From Micrococcales bacterium 31B (lineage in GTDB: Bacteria > Actinomycetota > Actinomycetes > Actinomycetales > Dermabacteraceae): 64,000 nucleotides of DNA. The notes below the pieces were generated by a model that searched no databases, was not told the DNA's origin, and worked only from the letters and a program-made list of their open reading frames with translations. The translations under genes were made by a program, and so were the position numbers. The DNA is taken from assembly GCA_022803075.1 (NCBI GenBank), contig JAFFTF010000004.1:62001-126000 (forward strand), read 5' to 3'. Below are positions 46,530-54,730 of this stretch, piece after piece. Positions within the stretch are counted from its first letter, which is position 1, and every line of letters begins with the position of its first letter.

Positions 46530-48191
46530 ATGCCTACCGTCACCCACCATGTTGCCCACGCACTCTCCCAGCACGTCGAACACGTCTTCGGCCTCATGGG
46601 CAACGGCAACGCTCACTTTCTCGACGCCCTCCTGCGCGAAACCGACGTCGCCTTCACGGCCGTCCGCCACGAGGCCGGCGCCGTGGTCGCCGCCGACGCT
46701 TACTTCCGCGTTAGCGGCAAGATAGCCGCCGCCTCGACCACCTACGGAGCGGGCTTCACCAACACCCTCACCGCTCTCGCCGAGTCGGCACAGGCGCGCG
46801 TTCCCCTCGTTCTCATCGTCGGGGACGAGCCCACCTCGGGCCCTCGCTCGTGGGACGTCGACCAGATCGCCCTGGCCTCGGCCGTCGGTGCCCGCACCTA
46901 CACGGTGGGCCGCCTCGACGCCGCCGCCACCACCGTGATCGCCATCGAACACGCGCTTTCGTACCGCGTGCCCGTGGTCCTCGCGATTCCCTACGACATG
47001 CCCAAGCGTGACGCGGGCGAACTTCCCCAACTCGCCGACCTGCAGCTGCCCCAGCCTGCACCCCTGAGCGTCTACCAGCAGACGGCCATCACGCGCGTGG
47101 CTAAGGCCCTCGCGGCCGCGGAACGCCCCGTAATGCTGGCCGGCCGCGGCGCCCACCTCTCGGGTGCGGGGGCCGAACTCGGCGCCCTGGCCACCCACAC
47201 GGGTGCCCTCACGGCCTCGTCGGCCCTGGCTCGCGGCATCTTCCCTGAAACCCAGTACGACCTCGGCATCACGGGTGGATTCGGCGCCGAGGGTGCCATG
47301 GAACTCATCCACAGCGCCGACGTCGCGCTCGTCTTCGGAGCCTCGCTGAACCAGTTCACGATGCGCTTCGGCGGCCTCTTCGGCCCCGACACGCTCGTGG
47401 TCCAGATTGACGCGGCACCCAACGCCACCAACGCGCGCGTCAATGAATTTTTGCAGGGCGACGCGCGCACCATCGCCGCCGCGCTCGTGGAGGCGCTGCG
47501 CGCCGAACAGCCGGACGCCACGTCGCCGGGTTGGCGCGAAGGCGTGGACCTGGCGTCCGCCCGGGTCTACGAGGCCGGCGACGACCTGGCACCCGATGGC
47601 CGCCTCGACCCCCGCTCGGCCGCCGTCAAGATCGGTGAGTTGCTGCCAGAAGACCGCGTCGTGGTCAGCGACGGAGGCCATTTCATTGGCTGGGCCAATA
47701 TGTACTGGCCGGTCAAGGAGCCGGGCCGCATGGTCATGGTGGGCACCGCCTACCAGTCGATCGGCCTCGGGTTCCCGAGCGTGCCGGGTGCCGCGGCGGC
47801 CGCGCCCGATTCGACCATCGTGCTGACCACGGGTGACGGCGGCGGCCTCATGGCCATTGCCGACCTCGAGAGCGCCGTGCGCACGGCCGGCGGCCGCGGC
47901 ATTTGCGTCGTGTGGAACGACGGCGCCTACAGCGCCGAAGTGAATCTGTATGGCCTGCAGGGCCTCGTGAAAGACCCGATGCTGATTCCCGTGGTCGACT
48001 TCGCCGCGATGGGAGCGGCGGTCGGCGCCGAAGGGCACGTGATCCGCACGCTCGCAGACCTCGACGTGCTGCGCGAGTGGGCCGCCAAGCCCGTCGCAGA
48101 GCGCCAGTACCTGCTGCTTGACCTGCGGGTTTCGGGTGACGTGATCGCTCCGTACCAGCACGAGATCATCGCCATCAACTCGGGCAAGTAG
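46530..48191 (+). CDS. Thiamine-diphosphate enzyme, benzoylformate decarboxylase-like
   Basis: About 553 residues in the three-domain ThDP fold. The catalytic Glu is in FTAVRHEAGAVVAADAY and the ThDP/Mg motif is GDGGGLMAIADLES ending with VVWNDGAYSAE. The family spans benzoylformate and phenylpyruvate decarboxylases and acetolactate synthase-like enzymes; the aromatic neighbourhood favours decarboxylation of an aryl 2-oxo acid. ATG 46530 (MPTVTHH) suits family N-termini. In-frame ATG 46467 with AAGGGG upstream is an alternative that would add 21 residues. It is divergent from the flavin hydroxylase across the paired operators. Confidence 0.83.
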   Translation: MPTVTHHVAHALSQHVEHVFGLMGNGNAHFLDALLRETDVAFTAVRHEAGAVVAADAYFRVSGKIAAASTTYGAGFTNTLTALAESAQARVPLVLIVGDEPTSGPRSWDVDQIALASAVGARTYTVGRLDAAATTVIAIEHALSYRVPVVLAIPYDMPKRDAGELPQLADLQLPQPAPLSVYQQTAITRVAKALAAAERPVMLAGRGAHLSGAGAELGALATHTGALTASSALARGIFPETQYDLGITGGFGAEGAMELIHSADVALVFGASLNQFTMRFGGLFGPDTLVVQIDAAPNATNARVNEFLQGDARTIAAALVEALRAEQPDATSPGWREGVDLASARVYEAGDDLAPDGRLDPRSAAVKIGELLPEDRVVVSDGGHFIGWANMYWPVKEPGRMVMVGTAYQSIGLGFPSVPGAAAAAPDSTIVLTTGDGGGLMAIADLESAVRTAGGRGICVVWNDGAYSAEVNLYGLQGLVKDPMLIPVVDFAAMGAAVGAEGHVIRTLADLDVLREWAAKPVAERQYLLLDLRVSGDVIAPYQHEIIAINSGK

Positions 48192-48210
48192 CCGTAGCCA
48201 GACGTTCAAC

Positions 48211-48240
48211 GGGCCACCACGACAACTCGTGGTGGCCCGC
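48211..48240. terminator. Convergent 13-bp hairpin
   Basis: CGGGCCACCACGA (48211-48223) and its exact complement (48228-48240) enclose CAAC. It stands between the ends of the decarboxylase (+) and MoaF-like (-) genes and can serve both. Confidence 0.82.
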
Positions 48241-48251
48241 TTTCGGGTGTC

Positions 48252-49127
48252 CTAGGCGTCCGGGTAGGTCGTCTCGCTCAGCAGCGTGAGGCGAGAATCG
48301 AACGGCAAGTGAACGGGGTCGAGCGTCGAGTTCTCCCAGCAGAACATGCGGCCGATGGAGCGCTGCTGCTGAAAGTCGATCACGAGCACGCTCTCGACGG
48401 GCATGACCGTCTCCGTCCAGAAGTAGATGACCAGGTCATCGCCGAGCTCGAAGGCCTTCGTCTGTTCGACATCAGCGAGGCCCTTCTCGCCGCCACGCAC
48501 GCACTGCCAGGCCACCGTGCTCGCGTTGAGGTACACGTGTTCGTAGGCCTCGGTGGCGCTGTAGCGGTAGAGCACCCGCTTGCCGACGAGGTAGTCGGTG
48601 CGCTCGCGCGGCTCAATCTCGCCGCTGCCAACGAGACGCCCCGAGATGAAGTCGGTTTGCATGCGCACCTGGCCGTTGCGGCCCACGAAATAACTGTCGG
48701 CCGTGGTGACGCGGCCATCCGCGAGATTCACAATCATGACGAGTGCGTGGGTCTTCACGCTTTCGCCTTTTTGAAACTCGATGTAAAAAATTCCCTCACG
48801 CACTTCGATCGCTCGGTACGTGTGCGTGCCCGTGTCTCCGCTGCCCTCGCCCGCGGTGATCAGCCACGTAAGACTCGTCGCACTGGCGAACGTATGTCGA
48901 ATCGTGATGCCGCCCTCATAGTTCACGTCAAGGGTCTGGCCGACGAGGGAGTCGCTCGCGGGCAGGCTCGGCTCCCCGAAGCCTTCGAGCATTTCAGAGA
49001 CGTCCGGCCAGGTCTCGATCGGCACGAACTCTTGGCTGTCAACGGTGACAAACGCAGTCGATGTGGCAGGTCGGGACGATATTTCGGACGCGGGGGTGGT
49101 CGGGTTGGTCGTAGTCGTTGGGGTCAT
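48252..49127 (-). CDS. MoaF-like protein
   Basis: A 291-residue protein with two lipocalin-like halves characteristic of MoaF: the first around DVNYEGGITIRHTFASATSL, the second around GKRVLYRYSATEAYEHVYLN and MPVESVLVIDF. Despite the common database name about molybdopterin, MoaF was defined in the tyramine/monoamine regulon of Klebsiella; its biochemical role is unclear. The ATG at 49127 has AGGAG seven bases upstream; an earlier in-frame start has no such site. It is divergent from a TetR regulator across an inverted-repeat operator. Confidence 0.82.
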   Translation of the reverse strand: MTPTTTTNPTTPASEISSRPATSTAFVTVDSQEFVPIETWPDVSEMLEGFGEPSLPASDSLVGQTLDVNYEGGITIRHTFASATSLTWLITAGEGSGDTGTHTYRAIEVREGIFYIEFQKGESVKTHALVMIVNLADGRVTTADSYFVGRNGQVRMQTDFISGRLVGSGEIEPRERTDYLVGKRVLYRYSATEAYEHVYLNASTVAWQCVRGGEKGLADVEQTKAFELGDDLVIYFWTETVMPVESVLVIDFQQQRSIGRMFCWENSTLDPVHLPFDSRLTLLSETTYPDA

Positions 49128-49200
49128 GGTGGTCTCCTGTGACGGGGCGGCGGGCCACGGTGCCCACCGCAAAACTCTGCAAGTGCTGAATGGCTCCCAT

Positions 49201-49216
49201 TTAAGCAGACGCTTAA
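49201..49216. promoter_or_regulatory. TTAAGC-N4-GCTTAA inverted repeat, probable TetR operator
   Basis: A perfect 6+6 inverted repeat lies in the divergent space between the MoaF-like gene (start 49127) and the TetR gene (start 49299). Such sites are typical for autoregulating TetR proteins. Confidence 0.65.
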
Positions 49217-49298
49217 TTTGGCTGTCAAGAGGGTGTTCCCACGCATCCGAACGTCAAAAGTGCCGCTAGAGCCCGGTTTTCTACCTATACTGAACGAC

Positions 49299-49907
49299 GT
49301 GGCAGGCACTAAAAACAACTCAGATAACCTAAGTACCCGCTCCGCCAAAACTCAGCGCAAGCCTTACGGAACCGGACGCGAAGCACTGATGCGAGCGACC
49401 ATGCACGTCATCGCGCAAAAAGGGCTACGCGGCATGACCTATCGATCCGTCGCCGAGGCGGCCGGAGTCGATAACTCCCTCGTTGCGCACCATTTTGGTA
49501 ATCGCGACACCCTCGTTTCGGAGACCCTCAAATGGGTCACCGAACAGTCCATCTCGGAGTCTCGCATCGACGATTTCGCGACCTCACCCGACTCCTTTCA
49601 GAGCGCGTTGGGCGATTCGCTGCATCGCGATGCGGACCTCCATCTCTTCCAATTTGAAATGATTATCGAAGCACGCCGCCGACCAGATCTCGCTCCGCTC
49701 GTGCGCAACCTCTACGAGGGGCACATCGGAGCCTTGGCGCGCAGCGTCGAAACCCACACCGGCAGTCCCATCGGGGACGTCAGCGCACGCGCGCTGTTCG
49801 CAGCAATGGACGGTCTCGCCCTGCAATTCTTGGGCGGAGTCATCGACCGCGAGGGGCTCGACGCCGGGCTGCGCCGCGTGTGGGAAGGCAGCGGCCTCGC
49901 CGCCTAG
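49299..49907 (+). CDS. TetR-family transcriptional regulator
   Basis: A 202-residue repressor-type regulator. The N-terminal helix-turn-helix spans ALMRATMHVIAQKGLRGMTY and RSVAEAAGVDNSLVAHHFGN (about 28-70); the C-terminal ligand domain is unassigned. GTG 49299 is preferred over an upstream in-frame start: TATACT lies at 49286-49291, so transcription could begin at or next to the GTG (leaderless). It probably controls the divergent MoaF-like gene through the inverted repeat at 49201. Confidence 0.85.
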   Translation: MAGTKNNSDNLSTRSAKTQRKPYGTGREALMRATMHVIAQKGLRGMTYRSVAEAAGVDNSLVAHHFGNRDTLVSETLKWVTEQSISESRIDDFATSPDSFQSALGDSLHRDADLHLFQFEMIIEARRRPDLAPLVRNLYEGHIGALARSVETHTGSPIGDVSARALFAAMDGLALQFLGGVIDREGLDAGLRRVWEGSGLAA

Positions 49908-49970
49908 ACGAAACGTGTCACCAGCCTAAACGACCCAATCTACCCGCAGCACAACGTTTCTCTAACCGTC

Positions 49971-50006
49971 AGACCCGCCGCTCGGAAGTCCGAACGGCGG
50001 GTCTTT
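49971..50006. terminator. Convergent hairpin between tetR and P450 genes
   Basis: AGACCCGCCG (49971-49980) pairs with CGGCGGGTCT (49995-50004), followed by TT; an inner TCGGA/TCCGA pairing extends it. It lies between the two convergent gene ends. Confidence 0.8.
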
Positions 50007-50018
50007 AACGTGCGGCGA

Positions 50019-53015
50019 CTACGCGGTCTGCACCGCCGTGCGACCCGCCACGTACTCCGCGAGCACGCCCTCGATCCACTCCACGGCGGCCTCGCCGGCC
50101 GGCACTGGACCGCCCGCATTGTGGCGACCATACTCACCCACCCGCACGGCCCCGCACGCCGCCAACGTCTCGTCCACGATCTCACTGCCCCGCGAATAGG
50201 TGCGGGCATAACTGGTGTCGCCCATGCCAAACACCGCATACCGCACCGCCGCAAGATCGGGCTGAGCTGCCACGAGTCGCGCATGCGCGGGCCGCACCGC
50301 GGTCGGCAATTCACCGTCGCCGTACGTGGAACACACCACCACATGTAGTCGTTGCGGCTCCAGCAGCGCGGCCTCGACCTCGGCAAGATCGCGCACCTCG
50401 ACCGCGGCCCGATCGCCCAGGGCCTGCGACAACTCCTCGCTGACCAGCTCGGCGCCGCCCGACTCGGTCCCAAACCACACCGTGAGCGGAAGATCGCCAC
50501 CGCCCCCGCCCGCCACGAGCGGCGTCACCTCGGGCAACTCGATGCTCGTGTCACGCGCGGCCGCAACCAGCGCGGCCCGAGTGCCCAACTTGGCACGCGT
50601 GCGTCCGGGAGCCGCCCCCAACGTCTCGCGCACGTCAATGCGCCGCCACCCGTCAAAGTCGGTCTCGTCCGGGTCGCCCGACCAGCCGGGAGCTCCCGAG
50701 CCCACCCGACCCGCCGCGGCGTCCTCGGTAATCAACCGCGCCAGCTCGCGTGCGTCGGTGCGCTGATCGGGAATCGTGCCGCGCGGACCTCTCCGCAACC
50801 ACCCCGCCGTATACAGGCCCGGCTCCACCCGGCCGCCCGCGTGGGCTCCTGGCACGACCGGCGAGTCGGGGTCCGCCGCGAAACCCACCGCCGTGATCAC
50901 ACTCGTCACGGGCAGCGACACGCTCTCGTGCCCGACCCGCGCGATCACGCTCGCGACGCGGCCCTGCGCACCGCCCTCGAACGCCTCGGGTGTAGCCCCA
51001 AACCACCAGTTCACCACGACGCGCGGGGCACCATCGGGGGCACCCTCCACCAGTTGACGCACGGCATCGATGCGGGCGTCCTTGCCGGGGGGCACGTCAT
51101 CGGGCGTCGCACCGACGAGGCCGGCGCGCACGACGTGCCGCACGCCCCGCAACCCCGCCAATTCGCGCACCATGACGGGGTCGAACTTGCAGGCCTCGGG
51201 CGTGCTGCGCGCCACGACGTGCACCGTCGCGAGGCTCGCGGTGAGCGCGTCGCGAGCGGTATCGGAGACATCGCTGCCCGCCAACTCGCTCACATCACGC
51301 GCGAGCAGGCGAATCACATCCATGGCCACATTGCCCGCGCCGATCACGGCCACGGTCTCACCCAGGTCACCAAGCGGCTCCTCGTCGGGGTGCGTGTTCA
51401 GCAGCCGCGTGACGCGACCCGCGCCCACGACCCCAGGGAGGTCGGCGCCGGGAACGGGCAACGCGGCGTCCGCATGCATGCCGGTCGCGAGCACGACCGC
51501 GTCATAAGTGGCGCGCAGGGCGTGCAGGCACGTGTGTTCGCCGAGCCGCGTCGACCCGCGAAAGCGCACGCCCTCGTGCGTGAAGAGCTTGTCGAATTGG
51601 CGCGCCACCGACTTCGTACCCTGGTGATCGGGTGCGACGCCCGAGCGAATCAGGCCAAACGGCGTGGGCTGCGCGTCGAACACTTCGAGCGTCGCGTGCG
51701 GCAGGGCGCGCCGCAGGGCCTGCGCCGTGAACAGGCCCGCGGGGCCCGCCCCGATGATGGCCACGCGCGGCGCCAGCACCTCCTCTCGCGCGCCCGTACC
51801 GGACGCCGCCGGCGCCGCGGTAGCCACGTCGTCCCACGTCACCGGCAGGCTGAGCATGCCTCGGAACACCCAGCCCCCCACCTCGGCGGGGCGCTCCGGC
51901 ACGGCGCGCAACCCGCGCAGCCGCGAGAACACGAGCGGCAGGGCCACCTCCGCGACCTCCGCGCGCGCCGCCCACGCGCCCAGGCACACGTGGACTCCCT
52001 TGCCAAATGCAAGGTGCGGCTTGACCTCGCGACGAATATTGAACGACTCGGCGTCGTCCCACACCGACTCGTCGCGGTTGGCGGAGAGCAGGCAGATGCC
52101 CAATTTGGACCCCGCGGGCAGTCGCACCCCCTCCAGCACCGTGTCGCGCTTGACCTGCCGCGAGTACAGGCCGATCGGGGCGACCCAGCGAATGGTCTCG
52201 TCGAAGGCGGCGTTCCACAGGCTCGGGTCCTCCTCGACCGCGGCCCGTTGCTCCGGATGCGTCAGCAGGGCCCACGTCGCTACGCCGAGCGCGTCGCGGG
52301 GCTCATTGAGGCCGCCGCCGATGGTCATCTTGACGTTGGCGCGAATGCTCTCGAGCGGCATGCGCTCACCCGGCTGGCTGAGCAGCGACGAGATGAGGGA
52401 GTTATCGGGGTGCTTCGCATGCCAGTCCAGCATCTCGTCGAGCGCTGCATCGACCTCGTCGAACGATCGCTTTCCCTCAGCCCACACGTGGGGATCGTTC
52501 GCGTAATTGCCAGTTGCATCAATCATCGTTTGCGACCAGCGCTGCAGGTCGGCCTGCGTCGAATTGTGCAGGCCAATCAGTTCGCGCAGGCTCTCCGCCG
52601 AGTAGGGGGCCGCGAAATCTGCGATGAAATCGGCGCCGGGGCCTTTCTCGATGAACTCCTCGAGATAGCGCTCGGCAGTGCGCTGGAACATCGACTTCCA
52701 CACTTTGTGCACGACGCCCGGGCGCAGCTCGGGCTGCCACTGCCGCCGCTCCACATAGTGTTCCGGATCATCGCGGCGCAGCATCGAATGCCCCATCGCA
52801 CGAATCATGAGTGAGCCCTCCTCATTTGCGGAGAACACCTGTTGATCGAGCTCGGTTTCGTGCACTGCGGCATACGTCGTAATGAGGTAGCGGCCCACCT
52901 GTGGCACCCAGTGCACGCCGCCCTCGGCGCGCAGGCGTTGATAGATGGGGAACGGATCGCGGTACAGATCGGGGATGCTCACCCAATCTGCGATAGGGGC
53001 TTCACGGGTTGTCAT
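50019..53015 (-). CDS. Self-sufficient cytochrome P450: P450, adrenodoxin-reductase-type FAD domain and flavodoxin in one chain
   Basis: A 998-residue protein. Residues 1-395 are a P450 with the ExxR pair (Glu273, Arg276) and heme ligand Cys344 in FGKGVHVCLG. The I-helix reads GGGLNEPRD (233-241) in place of the usual acid-Thr pair. Residues 415-770 match ferredoxin/adrenodoxin reductase: VAIIGAGPAGLFTAQALRRA, FGLIRSGVAPDHQGTKSV, the NADPH loop VAVIGAGNVAMDVIRLL and GWLRRGPRGTIPDQ. Residues 842-998 are flavodoxin-like (WFGTESGGAELVSEE, STYGDGELP, FGMGDTSYA). Electrons would flow NADPH-FAD-FMN-heme within one chain. ATG 53015 has AAGGAG seven bases upstream; a longer frame lacks it. The substrate is probably an aromatic compound, by context only. 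Confidence 0.92.
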   Translation of the reverse strand: MTTREAPIADWVSIPDLYRDPFPIYQRLRAEGGVHWVPQVGRYLITTYAAVHETELDQQVFSANEEGSLMIRAMGHSMLRRDDPEHYVERRQWQPELRPGVVHKVWKSMFQRTAERYLEEFIEKGPGADFIADFAAPYSAESLRELIGLHNSTQADLQRWSQTMIDATGNYANDPHVWAEGKRSFDEVDAALDEMLDWHAKHPDNSLISSLLSQPGERMPLESIRANVKMTIGGGLNEPRDALGVATWALLTHPEQRAAVEEDPSLWNAAFDETIRWVAPIGLYSRQVKRDTVLEGVRLPAGSKLGICLLSANRDESVWDDAESFNIRREVKPHLAFGKGVHVCLGAWAARAEVAEVALPLVFSRLRGLRAVPERPAEVGGWVFRGMLSLPVTWDDVATAAPAASGTGAREEVLAPRVAIIGAGPAGLFTAQALRRALPHATLEVFDAQPTPFGLIRSGVAPDHQGTKSVARQFDKLFTHEGVRFRGSTRLGEHTCLHALRATYDAVVLATGMHADAALPVPGADLPGVVGAGRVTRLLNTHPDEEPLGDLGETVAVIGAGNVAMDVIRLLARDVSELAGSDVSDTARDALTASLATVHVVARSTPEACKFDPVMVRELAGLRGVRHVVRAGLVGATPDDVPPGKDARIDAVRQLVEGAPDGAPRVVVNWWFGATPEAFEGGAQGRVASVIARVGHESVSLPVTSVITAVGFAADPDSPVVPGAHAGGRVEPGLYTAGWLRRGPRGTIPDQRTDARELARLITEDAAAGRVGSGAPGWSGDPDETDFDGWRRIDVRETLGAAPGRTRAKLGTRAALVAAARDTSIELPEVTPLVAGGGGGDLPLTVWFGTESGGAELVSEELSQALGDRAAVEVRDLAEVEAALLEPQRLHVVVCSTYGDGELPTAVRPAHARLVAAQPDLAAVRYAVFGMGDTSYARTYSRGSEIVDETLAACGAVRVGEYGRHNAGGPVPAGEAAVEWIEGVLAEYVAGRTAVQTA

Positions 53016-53178
53016 GGGGGTCTCCTTCGGTGGAAACGGGGTGGGGATGGTGCGTAGCAACGCAAGATGGCGCTGGGAGCGGACCCCGTGTGCGTCCAGA
53101 AAATTCAACACACCAATGTGGAGGACGCGAACCGCTCAAGCAGCGCAACTATCACTGACCCTACCAGCGTCTACAGCA

Positions 53179-53212
53179 ACGACGCCCGGAACCAAAAGGA
53201 ACTGGGCGTCGT
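53179..53212 (-). terminator. Hairpin after the MFS transporter gene
   Basis: ACGACGCCC (53179-53187) pairs with GGGCGTCGT (53204-53212); inner GGAAC/GTTCC-like bases extend the stem. It lies downstream of the transporter stop and upstream of the P450 gene. Confidence 0.6.
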
Positions 53213-53231
53213 AGGTGGAGAATTGTGATGC

Positions 53232-54602
53232 TTACGCGATGCCGCGAATCGGACTCACTTGCTGCTCGGCTTCGTGATCGGGGCCGAGCGGGATGCCGCT
53301 ACGGTCCTTCAAGATCAGCGTCGCGATGATGCTGATGAGGACCACGCCGGCGAGGTACATCGAGATGCCCGAGGTGCCGCCCGTGTTCTTGAGAATCAAT
53401 TGGGCGACCGTGGGGGCAAAGGCGCCACCGAAGATCGCGCCGATGGCGTACGAGATTGAGACGCCCGAGAAGCGCACCGAGGCAGGGAAAAGTTCGGTGT
53501 AGAAGGCCGCCTGCGGTCCGTAGGTCAGGCCGAGGCCCACCGACGTGATGAGGAACGAGGCCGTGAGCGACGCGAAGGTGCCCTGGTTGACCAGCGGGAA
53601 CATCGTGAAGATGCCGACCAACAGTGCTACCCAGCCGATCAGGTAGGTGTTTCGACGCCCGATCTTGTCGGCCAAGTAGCCGCCCAGCCACGTGAACACG
53701 AACCAGCCGATGGCGCCGATGGCGACGGCCCAGAGTACGGGGCCGCGGTCCATTTTCAAGGCGCCTTCGGGGTTGGTGGCGTAGTTCTGCAAGAATCCGC
53801 CCGTTGTCATGTAGCCGACCGCGTTATTGCCCATGAACAGGCCGGCGGCGAGAAGAACCAGCAGGGGGTGCTTCTTCAGCAGCTGGATGATAGGCATCTT
53901 GGTCTGCTCGCTGCGCGCCGCGATCTCGGCGAACACGGGGCTTTCTTCGACGCGGCTACGGATGTAAATGCCGATGAAGATCATCACGATCGAGAGCAGG
54001 AACGGCACGCGCCAGCCCCACTGATTGAAGGCATCGCCGGGGGCGATGATGTTCATGACCGCGAGCACGCCCGAGGCGAGCAGCATGCCGAGCGGCACGC
54101 CGAGCTGCGGTGCGGCACCCATGATGCCGCGCTTGCCGTTGGGAGCGTGCTCGACGGCCATGAGGACTGCGCCGCCCCATTCACCGCCGGCCGAGATGCC
54201 CTGCACGATACGCAGGAAAATGAGGATCGCGGGGGCCGCGAGGCCGATCTGCGCCGTGGTGGGCAGCACACCGATGAGCGCGGTGGCGACGCCCATCATG
54301 ATGAGGGTCCACATGAGTACCACACGTCGACCAAACTTGTCGCCGAAATGGCCGGCCAGGAACGCGCCGAGGGGACGGAACAAGAAGCTGAGGCCAACGG
54401 TGAGGAACGAGAGGATCTGGGCGATGCCAGCGCCCGCGGGTTCGAAGAACACGTGGCTGAACACGAGGCCGGCCGCGAAGGCGTAGATAAAGAAGTCGTA
54501 CCACTCCACTGTGGTGCCGACGATCGTCGCGAAGGCTACGCGGCGATGTTCTGCAATGCTAGAGGCGCCCCCTGGTAGGGGGCTGGACTTGAGGTTCGAC
54601 AT
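53232..54602 (-). CDS. MFS transporter, metabolite:H+ symporter (ShiA/proline-betaine type)
   Basis: A 456-residue transporter with 12 membrane segments. The start AFATIVGTTVEWYDFFIYAF and GHFGDKFGRRVVLMWTLIMM are hallmarks of the metabolite:H+ symporter branch, which includes shikimate and aromatic-acid permeases; GRIVQGISAGGEWGG-like sequence (RIVQGISAGGEWGGAVLMAV) is also typical. It likely imports the aromatic substrate of the cluster. ATG 54602 has AGGAG five bases upstream. It is divergent from the FAH-RraA operon across the second operator pair. Confidence 0.9.
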   Translation of the reverse strand: MSNLKSSPLPGGASSIAEHRRVAFATIVGTTVEWYDFFIYAFAAGLVFSHVFFEPAGAGIAQILSFLTVGLSFLFRPLGAFLAGHFGDKFGRRVVLMWTLIMMGVATALIGVLPTTAQIGLAAPAILIFLRIVQGISAGGEWGGAVLMAVEHAPNGKRGIMGAAPQLGVPLGMLLASGVLAVMNIIAPGDAFNQWGWRVPFLLSIVMIFIGIYIRSRVEESPVFAEIAARSEQTKMPIIQLLKKHPLLVLLAAGLFMGNNAVGYMTTGGFLQNYATNPEGALKMDRGPVLWAVAIGAIGWFVFTWLGGYLADKIGRRNTYLIGWVALLVGIFTMFPLVNQGTFASLTASFLITSVGLGLTYGPQAAFYTELFPASVRFSGVSISYAIGAIFGGAFAPTVAQLILKNTGGTSGISMYLAGVVLISIIATLILKDRSGIPLGPDHEAEQQVSPIRGIA

Positions 54603-54651
54603 GGGCACTCCTATGTGTCATGCAGCAGATGCATCATTGCTGTCTGAGTAA

Positions 54652-54695
54652 ATCGTATACGATTATAGACGAGATGGGTAGCGATCGTATATGAT
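54652..54695. promoter_or_regulatory. Second operator pair ATCGTATACGAT / ATCGTATATGAT
   Basis: A perfect copy lies at 54652-54663 and a one-mismatch copy at 54684-54695, between the divergent MFS and FAH-RraA genes. The second copy overlaps the likely promoter of the plus-strand operon that encodes the GntR regulator. Confidence 0.75.
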
Positions 54696-54730
54696 CGTTA
54701 CGTTCCCAGACGATGACAAAGGAGTATCAC

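Noticed and set aside
46428-48209. 593-codon open frame opposite the ThDP enzyme gene
   Set aside because: It is the antisense of a gene with clear catalytic motifs; GC-rich codon bias keeps the reverse frame open.
50352-52814. 820-codon open frame opposite the P450 fusion
   Set aside because: Antisense of a verified three-domain protein; composition is Arg/His/Ala-rich without any recognisable domain.
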